From Eubacterium sp. (GTDB lineage Bacteria > Bacillota > Clostridia > Oscillospirales > Ruminococcaceae), in assembly GCA_022511265.1 (NCBI GenBank), contig JAFLRX010000001.1:62001-126000 (forward strand): a stretch of 64,000 nucleotides of DNA, given 5' to 3'. The position numbers and the translations under genes were made by a program. Shown in pieces: positions 57,193-64,000 of this stretch; positions within the stretch are counted from its first letter, which is position 1, and every line of letters starts with the position of its first letter. Below the pieces are notes generated by a model. The model ran no database searches, had not been told where the DNA came from, and worked only from the letters and a program-made list of their open reading frames with translations.

Positions 57193-58902
57193 CTATTTTA
57201 CGGATTTTTTAAAAATTTGTCGATTTAGCAGATTTTTCAGGTCTACCCCTCCCTGTATTATTAGTAAAAATACATAAAGTATCGCTCCCGTGGCTACGCC
57301 AAACAACAGCGATAAAGTCTGTGAAAAGTGCTGAACAAAGAAATTATAGCTGAAAAACGCCGCAGCTGCGCATGATAGACCTGATATAAGCGGGACTGCG
57401 GTAAGGCTTAACAGCCCAAACCCCATTTTACAATGATTTTCCAGCGCAAAATATCCGCCGAACGCCGCTGCGGCGTATGCTATCGAAGAGGAGAGTGCCG
57501 CGCCTGTAATGTTTATTTCGGGTATCGGTATGAGAAACACATTTAACACCAGCTTTACCCCCAACGCGAACAGCATTATCCGCACAGGCAGGTCAGAGCG
57601 TCCTATTACCTGAAAAATCGCGAAAAACGAGGACGCCAGCGTCATAAACACCCCTCCTACAGAAAGTACTGTCATCGGCAATACGCTGACTGCCGCCTCT
57701 TCGGGACGTGAGGCATACAGCAGACCCAGCGCCGGCTCGCTTATCGCGGCAAGCCCGAGATACAGCGGAATGCCTATCAATAGATTAGAGCGTATCACCA
57801 GTGTTACCTTACGCTTAAAGTTTCTGAAATCACCGATACTCCATGCGGCGGCGATATCCGGCAGCGCGCTTTTAGACAGCATACCGGTAAACGCAGGGAT
57901 AAGCATAACCATAGTGACAGCTATCCCCGTATAGCTGCCGAACATAAAATTACCGAAGTTCACGTCGCCGCCGTGCAGTGATATTATCCTGCCGAAGGTG
58001 CTCTGATAATATTCCGACGCGCTTCCTATCGAATAATTTATACAACGGGTTATGGTAATGAGGTCGATAAATGAGGAAAGATTTATCACTACCGAGCCTA
58101 TCCAAATGGGCACACAATCCTTTATCAGCGACTTTGCTATCTCAATACCGCTTTTTTCTTTTCCCTTTACTTTGTTTGCTGTATCGGCGGTCTTTTTGCC
58201 GAAACGCCATTTCAGTGCGAAAACCGCCGCCCCGCACAGTTCTCCTATAGTGGCGGACAAGGTCGCAGCCGCGGCGGCAAACGGCAACGCAGCCGCTATC
58301 GCCTGCTCGATGCTTGACACATTGTTGCCAAAGACAGGCAACCCTGCATTAAAGCAGTCGGAGGCATAGTTGACGATGAAAAAAGACGAGGTCAGTCCTA
58401 TTGCGGCACGGCTGACCGATTCAACAATAATAGACACGGCGGTGGGTGCCATATTGCTCAAGCCCTCATAATATCCTTTGAACACCGAGCCAACACAGCA
58501 CAGGAAAACTGACGGCGCTATTGCCAGCACCGCGTAAAGGCTCTCGGGAGACTGTGCCGCAAAGGTAGAAAACGGAGCGGCCAGCGCGATAAGTACAACC
58601 GTCCCGATAAGTCCCAGCAGTCCAAAGGTACGCAGTGCCACGCGCAGTGTCCGTCGTGCATCGTCATATCGTCCGCCGCCCGCAAACCGTGCGGTCACCT
58701 TTACTATAACGGTAGGTATCCCCGCGGCGGTCACCGCGAAAATCGGGTTGAACAGGCTGTATGCTGCGCTGTAATATCCCATACCCGCCCCGCCGAGGAT
58801 ATTTGTCAACGGTATCTTAAACAGCGCACTGACGGTTTTGCTTATCAGCACCGCAATAAACAGTATCACCGTATTCTGTGCAAAGCTTTTTCTTTCGCTC
58901 AT
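57193..58902 (-). CDS. Polysaccharide biosynthesis/SpoVB-like MATE flippase
   Basis: 14-TM type protein starting SFAQNTVILFIAVLISKTVSALFKIPLTNILGGAGMGYYSAAYSLFNPIFAV. Confidence 0.88.
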   Translation of the reverse strand: MSERKSFAQNTVILFIAVLISKTVSALFKIPLTNILGGAGMGYYSAAYSLFNPIFAVTAAGIPTVIVKVTARFAGGGRYDDARRTLRVALRTFGLLGLIGTVVLIALAAPFSTFAAQSPESLYAVLAIAPSVFLCCVGSVFKGYYEGLSNMAPTAVSIIVESVSRAAIGLTSSFFIVNYASDCFNAGLPVFGNNVSSIEQAIAAALPFAAAAATLSATIGELCGAAVFALKWRFGKKTADTANKVKGKEKSGIEIAKSLIKDCVPIWIGSVVINLSSFIDLITITRCINYSIGSASEYYQSTFGRIISLHGGDVNFGNFMFGSYTGIAVTMVMLIPAFTGMLSKSALPDIAAAWSIGDFRNFKRKVTLVIRSNLLIGIPLYLGLAAISEPALGLLYASRPEEAAVSVLPMTVLSVGGVFMTLASSFFAIFQVIGRSDLPVRIMLFALGVKLVLNVFLIPIPEINITGAALSSSIAYAAAAFGGYFALENHCKMGFGLLSLTAVPLISGLSCAAAAFFSYNFFVQHFSQTLSLLFGVATGAILYVFLLIIQGGVDLKNLLNRQIFKKSVK

Positions 58903-58990
58903 AAAGCCACTCCCTTTTTATTGGTCTGTAAAATAATATTAAGGGCGGGACAGGAATATGTACAGGCAGTGACTTTATAACAGCAAAATC

Positions 58991-59019
58991 TTGACTTTTA
59001 TCTCTGAATATAGTATTAT
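58991..59019 (+). promoter_or_regulatory. Predicted sigma-A promoter of aroA-aroC (TTGACT-17-TATTAT)
   Basis: ttgact 58991-58996, 17 nt, tattat 59014-59019. Confidence 0.65.
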
Positions 59020-59054
59020 TTATAGTGGAGTATAATTTTTTCAAGGAGACATTT

Positions 59055-60266
59055 ATGGATATAAAGATAAAGCCTTCGGCTTTGTGCGGCAGTCTCAGCA
59101 TACCGCCGTCAAAAAGCGTGTCACACCGTATGCTGATATGCACGGCGTTTTGCGAGGGCGAAAGCGTTATTAACGATTTACTTGAATGTGAAGATATAGA
59201 GGCTATGAGCGGCGCACTGCGCGCGCTGGGTGCTGAGATAGACGGTGCGGACGGCTGTTATCGCGTGCGCGGTATCACCTCGCCGAGCAAGTCAGCGGTA
59301 ATCGACTGTAAAGAGAGCGGCTCGGCGCTGAGATTTCTTATCCCGATAGCGGCGGCGCTGGGCTGTGAGACGGAGTTTATCGGCTCGGGCAGACTGCCGG
59401 AAAGACCTATCACCCCGATAATAGAGCCTATGCGCGACAACGGCATAACCTTTATCAGCGAAACATACCCGTATAAGATAAGCGGAAAGCTGCGCCCGGG
59501 TACATACCGCATAGACGGCAGTATGTCATCGCAGTTTATTACGGGGCTGCTGTTTGCGCTGTCGATACTTAACGGAGACAGCGAGATCGTGCTTACCTCT
59601 CCGCTGCAGTCAAAGCCCTATGTTGACATAACCGTTGACTGTATGAGACAGTTTGGTGTCGAGGTCACCGAGAAAGAAAACACATACTATGTAAAGGGCG
59701 GTCAGAAATATATACCGCATACCCTGTCGGTCGAGGCGGATATGTCACAGTGTGCGTTTTTCGCGGTGGCAGACTGCATCGGCTCTGACATTAAGCTTGA
59801 CAACCTTAATCTGAACAGCGTACAGGGTGACAAGGCGATACTTGATATAACAGAAAGATTTAAGAACGGCGAGCCGATAGACCATATCGACGCGACGGAT
59901 ATACCCGACCTTGTGCCGATACTTACGGTGCTGATGTGCTTTGGCAAGGTGCCGTGCAGGATAACAGGCTGCGCAAGGCTGCGGATAAAGGAATGCGACC
60001 GTCTTGAGGCGATAACCGACGTGCTTAACGCTCTGGGCGGTAAGGTAAAAGCATATGACGATATGATAGAGGTTACGCCTGTAACCGAGCTTGAGGGCGG
60101 TACGGTGGAGTTCTACAACGACCACCGCATAGCTATGGCCGGAGCGATAGCAGCTACCCGCTGTAAAAACGAGGTAATAATCAAGGGAGCGCAATGCGTC
60201 GCAAAATCATATCCGAAATTTTTTGACGATTACAGAATGTTAGGGGGAAACGCGGATGTCATCTGA
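59055..60266 (+). CDS. aroA: 3-phosphoshikimate 1-carboxyvinyltransferase
   Basis: IPPSKSVSHRMLI; GSALRFLIPIAA; DGSMSSQFITGLL; RIKECDRLEAI. Confidence 0.97.
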   Translation: MDIKIKPSALCGSLSIPPSKSVSHRMLICTAFCEGESVINDLLECEDIEAMSGALRALGAEIDGADGCYRVRGITSPSKSAVIDCKESGSALRFLIPIAAALGCETEFIGSGRLPERPITPIIEPMRDNGITFISETYPYKISGKLRPGTYRIDGSMSSQFITGLLFALSILNGDSEIVLTSPLQSKPYVDITVDCMRQFGVEVTEKENTYYVKGGQKYIPHTLSVEADMSQCAFFAVADCIGSDIKLDNLNLNSVQGDKAILDITERFKNGEPIDHIDATDIPDLVPILTVLMCFGKVPCRITGCARLRIKECDRLEAITDVLNALGGKVKAYDDMIEVTPVTELEGGTVEFYNDHRIAMAGAIAATRCKNEVIIKGAQCVAKSYPKFFDDYRMLGGNADVI

Positions 60267-61332
60267 ATTTAAGGCAGGCAACCTGTCGGTAAATATATTC
60301 GGAGAATCCCACGGGACGGCTATAGGCGTCGTTATTGACGGTCTGCCCGCAGGAGAAAAGCTGGACTTTGATGAAATATCCCGCTTTATGGCGCGCCGCG
60401 CACCTAAAAAGGACGGCACCAGCACCCGACGCAGCGAGCCGGATATCCCCGAAATACTGTCGGGCGTTATGGACGGCGTTATCGAGGGCATCCCATTGTG
60501 TGCCGTGATAAAGAACACCGACCAACACTCTAACGATTATAAGAGCGTAAGTCATCTTGCGCGACCGGGACATTCGGACTATACGGGATATGTACGGTAT
60601 AACGGCAGTAACGACCTGCGCGGCGGCGGGCATTTTTCGGGCAGACTTACTGCTCCGCTGTGCTTTGCGGGCGCGGTTGCGGCACAGCTGCTGAAAAACA
60701 GAGGTATCGAAACAGGCGCGCATATTCTTAAGATAAAGGATATATGCGATGAACCGTTTGACCCCGTAAATGTCACCGCACAGCAGCTGGAGACGGTAAA
60801 AAGCCGCTATCTCCCGCTTATAGATGAGACCAAAGACCAGCCGATGCGTGAGCTTATACTGAATGCGTCGGAAAACCTTGACTCGGTAGGCGGCGTGATA
60901 GAATACTGCGCGATAGGCATGCCTGTCGGCATAGGCAACCCGATGTTTGACGGGCTGGAAAACCGCATAGCGCAGTCGGTGTTCGGCGTTCCTGCGGTCA
61001 AGGGCATAGAGTTCGGCGCGGGTTTTGACGTCAGTGATATGTACGGCAGTGAAAACAACGACGAGTTTTATATAAGAGACGGAAAAATACTCACCCGCAC
61101 AAACAACCACGGCGGTATCCTCGGCGGTATCTCCGGCGGTATGCCGATAACGGTACGGGCGGCGATAAAGCCTACCCCCTCTATTTCGCGTCCGCAAAAA
61201 ACCGTAGACTATACAACAATGACCGAAGAAGAGCTGACAATCAAGGGCAGACACGACCCCTGCATTGTACCGAGGGCTGTCCCCTGCATAGAGGCGGCGG
61301 TAAATATCGCTTTGCTGTCATATTTTTGCTGA
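60256..61332 (+). CDS. aroC: Chorismate synthase
   Basis: NIFGESHGTAIGVVIDGLPAGEKLD; RPGHSDYTGYVRYN; GGGHFSGRLTAPLCFAGA. Confidence 0.97.
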   Translation: MSSEFKAGNLSVNIFGESHGTAIGVVIDGLPAGEKLDFDEISRFMARRAPKKDGTSTRRSEPDIPEILSGVMDGVIEGIPLCAVIKNTDQHSNDYKSVSHLARPGHSDYTGYVRYNGSNDLRGGGHFSGRLTAPLCFAGAVAAQLLKNRGIETGAHILKIKDICDEPFDPVNVTAQQLETVKSRYLPLIDETKDQPMRELILNASENLDSVGGVIEYCAIGMPVGIGNPMFDGLENRIAQSVFGVPAVKGIEFGAGFDVSDMYGSENNDEFYIRDGKILTRTNNHGGILGGISGGMPITVRAAIKPTPSISRPQKTVDYTTMTEEELTIKGRHDPCIVPRAVPCIEAAVNIALLSYFC

Positions 61333-61348
61333 ATAAAGGAATTGCGTT

Positions 61349-61930
61349 ATGAATTTTGTTCCTAAAATTACACTTTATGAACGTAAGGATATAGAGATCC
61401 TTATTGCGTTTCTGCTGAAAAAGATAGGTGGAATGTCAAAGGAAGAACTGCTTTGCTGCACTGTGGACAAGGAATATGTCCGCTACTTTGACATGATATG
61501 CTGTCTTATGGATATGGAAGAAAAAGAGATAATAGTATGCGAGCATGAAGGCGATACCGAACGGTTTTATCCTACGGCGAAAAGCAATTATCTTGTCATA
61601 GAGCTTGGCGATTCTCTGCCGATTTCGCTGAGAGAGGACGCGCTGTACTGTGCTCAAAAGATAACCGCGCGTATGCGGCTGGAAAATTCGGTAAAGTGCG
61701 AGATAATCAGCCTTGAAAAGGGCTATCAGCTGTATATCCGCTTTATCAACGAGACAGGCGGAGAGGATCTGATGGAGCTGAAAATATTTGCCCCGACGCT
61801 GGCGGCAGCGGAACAGATGGAGAGACGCTTTTTCGATAACCCCGCAGGGGCATACAGAAGCGTGCTGAACAGCTTTATACAAGGGTATCTGACCGTTTCC
61901 GAGGCGGAGATACAGGAGGCATTGGAATAA
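61349..61930 (+). CDS. DUF4364-like winged-helix protein (tentative)
   Basis: 193-aa ORF after aroC; N-terminal LLKKIGGMSKEELLCCTVDKEYVRYFDMICCLMDMEEKEII resembles a winged helix. Confidence 0.5.
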   Translation: MNFVPKITLYERKDIEILIAFLLKKIGGMSKEELLCCTVDKEYVRYFDMICCLMDMEEKEIIVCEHEGDTERFYPTAKSNYLVIELGDSLPISLREDALYCAQKITARMRLENSVKCEIISLEKGYQLYIRFINETGGEDLMELKIFAPTLAAAEQMERRFFDNPAGAYRSVLNSFIQGYLTVSEAEIQEALE

Positions 61931-61960
61931 GTGGCGTTGCGACACAGACAATAAGAAAAC

Positions 61961-61986
61961 AGGCTGTTGCTATTTTGCAGCAGCCT
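61961..61986 (+). terminator. Rho-independent terminator
   Basis: aggctgttgc-tattttg-cagcagcct followed by TATTTTTTATTTT. Confidence 0.9.
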
Positions 61987-62024
61987 TATTTTTTATTTTA
62001 TTTCGGTGTGCAAACCATAACAGC

Positions 62025-62231
62025 TTACAGCCCCAGTCTTTTCAGCCGTCTGAGGGTCTCCTCTCTCAACTCTCTTGTCTTTTCCTTATCAGGAAGATAC
62101 ACATCGTCAAACTCGTAGATAACATCGCCCTCTGCGCAATCTTCGCTAAGCATTGATCTAGGAATATTTATCATTACTTCGTCATCCTCGACTACTGCGT
62201 AATCTTCCTCAAACCTGTCTATTATCAGCAT
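62025..62231 (-). CDS. DUF3006 domain-containing protein
   Basis: MLIIDRFEEDYAVVEDDEVMINIPRSMLSEDCAEGDVI. Confidence 0.85.
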   Translation of the reverse strand: MLIIDRFEEDYAVVEDDEVMINIPRSMLSEDCAEGDVIYEFDDVYLPDKEKTRELREETLRRLKRLGL

Positions 62232-62232
62232 A

Positions 62233-63246
62233 CTATTTCTCCGTTTCATAGCTAAGCTCATAGCCGTTACTGGTAAACACTATCGAGCCATTTACGTCTG
62301 TCCGCAGGAATACGCAGCCCTGTGCAGTATACGTTTCCACAGTCTCTTTATGCGGATGACCGTAGTCGTTAGGCGAACCGACCTCGAACACCGCGTATTT
62401 CGGGTTTACCGCCTTTACAAAGGCATAGCTGCTGGAGGTGCTGCTGCCGTGGTGCGGCACCTTTATCACATCCGCCCGTACGTCCGCGCCGAAATTGAGT
62501 ATATCCGATTCCGCCTTTTTCTCTATATCCCCGGTGAATAAAAACACGTTTCCGCCGTGGATGAATCGGCAGGCTATCGAATAATTATTCAGGTCGTCAT
62601 AATCTTCCACAGGTGAAAGGATCTCAATATAACAGCCTTCCTCCAGCGTTATTTTACTGCCGGGGTCAGCGTATTGTACCTTGATATCGTTATCCTCTAT
62701 GCTTTCAAGCAGTCTTGTATATGTCTTTGTGGTAGGTATCATAGATTCCTGAACACGCGGCATTATCACGGTATCGGTATCTATCTCTGCAATCACGCTG
62801 TACATACTGCCGATGTGGTCGGAATGGGGGTGTGTGCAGATAACATAATCCAGCTTGTCTATACCCAGCGCCTTGATATACTGAGATACCGTGCCGGCAT
62901 ATTGCCACTCTCCGCTGTCTATCAGTATCGCTTTATTTTCGGTGACGATCAGCTCGCTGTCGCCCTGACCGACATCTATAAAATGCACCTTGGCTTCGCC
63001 CTCTGCCACCGCGTCGGAGATAGGGGTCTGTATGCCTAGCAGCTCGTTCCAGGTAGGTATGCCTTCAAAATGAAGTACAAACTGATTAAGGGTGATAAAC
63101 CCGGCAAAAAGCACTATCGCAAGCACTATTCCGCCAATGCTTAATGTAGCGTTATTTCCTTTTCCTGTTCTGCTTAGGGCGGTCGCCGCCTTTTTTATTG
63201 CGCGTTCGTTTATCGTTCTTTGCTTTTCCATTGGTGTTTTTCCCAT
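62233..63246 (-). CDS. ComEC/Rec2-like MBL-fold metallohydrolase with N-terminal TM
   Basis: VHFIDVGQGDSELIVTENKAILIDSGE...ICTHPHSDHIGSM...FTGDIEKKAE...VPHHGSSTSSS. Confidence 0.9.
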   Translation of the reverse strand: MGKTPMEKQRTINERAIKKAATALSRTGKGNNATLSIGGIVLAIVLFAGFITLNQFVLHFEGIPTWNELLGIQTPISDAVAEGEAKVHFIDVGQGDSELIVTENKAILIDSGEWQYAGTVSQYIKALGIDKLDYVICTHPHSDHIGSMYSVIAEIDTDTVIMPRVQESMIPTTKTYTRLLESIEDNDIKVQYADPGSKITLEEGCYIEILSPVEDYDDLNNYSIACRFIHGGNVFLFTGDIEKKAESDILNFGADVRADVIKVPHHGSSTSSSYAFVKAVNPKYAVFEVGSPNDYGHPHKETVETYTAQGCVFLRTDVNGSIVFTSNGYELSYETEK

Positions 63247-64000
63247 GTTCCGTCCTGCCTTTGCTGTTATTGTCGGTATGTAGACCGTCCGGAGTTATCA
63301 AACAATCCTTGCCGTAGCCTATCAGATCTCTCCTGCCCGCCTTTATCAGCGCGGCGGCAACGATAGACTTGTTTTCCTTTTTGTAATATTGCAGCAACGC
63401 GCGCTGCATCTGTTTTTCCTGCGGGGACTTCGGCACATACACCGGCTCCATTGTGTACGGGTCAAGTCCGGTGTAATACATTGCCGTGGAAATAGTACCG
63501 GGCGTGGGGTAAAAATCCTGCACCTGCTCAGGACGTATGTTGTGCTTTTTGAGGAACACCGCAAGATCTACCGCCTCTTTTACGGTACAGCCGGGGTGCG
63601 ATGACATCAGATACGGCACAAGATACTGCTCTTTGCCGCACTCTTTTGTGTATTTATAAAAACGCCTTTCAAACTCCTCGTATACCTCTATATGCGGCTT
63701 GCCCATCAGGTCAAGCACCTTGTTGCTGGCGTGCTCGGGCGCTACCTTCAGCTGTCCGCTGACATGATGCTCGACAAGCTCTTTGAAAAACTCGTCGTTT
63801 TTATCCAGCATCATATAATCGTACCGTATGCCGGAGCGGATAAACACCCGCTTTACCTTTTTTATCGAGCGCAGCCGTCTCAGCAGCCGCAGATAATCGC
63901 TGTGGTCGGCTTTTACCGCGGGACATGGCGTAGGCGCAAGGCATTTTTTGACCTTGCACAGTCCTTGCGTATCCTGCTTGTCACAGGACGGACGGCGGAA
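63152..64000 (-). CDS. YgiQ family radical SAM protein, N-terminus cut by window edge
   Basis: Open frame to window end (FRRPSCDKQDTQGLCKVKKCLAPTPCP...); VAPEHASNKVLDLMGKPHIEVYEEFERRF; DFYPTPGTISTAMYYTGLDPYT. Confidence 0.93.
   Translation of the reverse strand, partial: FRRPSCDKQDTQGLCKVKKCLAPTPCPAVKADHSDYLRLLRRLRSIKKVKRVFIRSGIRYDYMMLDKNDEFFKELVEHHVSGQLKVAPEHASNKVLDLMGKPHIEVYEEFERRFYKYTKECGKEQYLVPYLMSSHPGCTVKEAVDLAVFLKKHNIRPEQVQDFYPTPGTISTAMYYTGLDPYTMEPVYVPKSPQEKQMQRALLQYYKKENKSIVAAALIKAGRRDLIGYGKDCLITPDGLHTDNNSKGRTEHGKNTNGKAKNDKRTRNKKGGDRPKQNRKRK

Noticed and set aside
58817-59143. 108-aa minus ORF at the start of aroA
   Set aside because: Overlaps the aroA promoter and 5' end in antisense; no supporting features.
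60259-61254. 331-aa minus-strand ORF
   Set aside because: Entirely antisense to aroC, which has full chorismate synthase motifs; composition is typical of a spurious antisense frame.
1-64000. tRNA/rRNA genes, CRISPR arrays, transposases, phage genes or defence systems
   Set aside because: Looked for in intergenic regions and ORFs; nothing recognisable. A tRNAscan/Infernal run would be needed to exclude small RNAs formally.

Overview
Chromosomal window from an endospore-forming Clostridia. Gene content and style suggest a gut Oscillospiraceae/Ruminococcaceae-type genome; that taxonomy is inference. The window is densely coding, and I saw no rRNA, tRNA, CRISPR array, prophage or transposase. 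It is rich in sporulation loci: spoIIIAA-AH, spoIIGA-sigE, spoVS, spoIVB, spoIVA with a SPOCS/LysM protein, yabP-yabQ-divIC, and a SpoVB-like flippase. Housekeeping genes include aspS, recN-argR-nadK-tlyA-dxs, ispA-xseB-xseA-nusB, purA, aroA-aroC and an aconitase-icd-rex operon. The most interesting signals are: (1) a Rex-operator-like palindrome overlapping the -35 of a consensus promoter in front of aconitase-icd-rex; (2) an elaborate leader on an orphan XRE regulator, with phased 10-bp repeats, mutually exclusive hairpins, and a 10-codon uORF whose start lies in a hairpin and whose stop overlaps the regulator start, followed by an unlisted 34-aa membrane peptide; (3) a GHL10/DigH-like lipoprotein next to a large protein with a C-terminal amidase domain, suggesting a coupled peptidoglycan-degrading pair. 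Product calls come from reading the protein sequences by eye; no database search was run.
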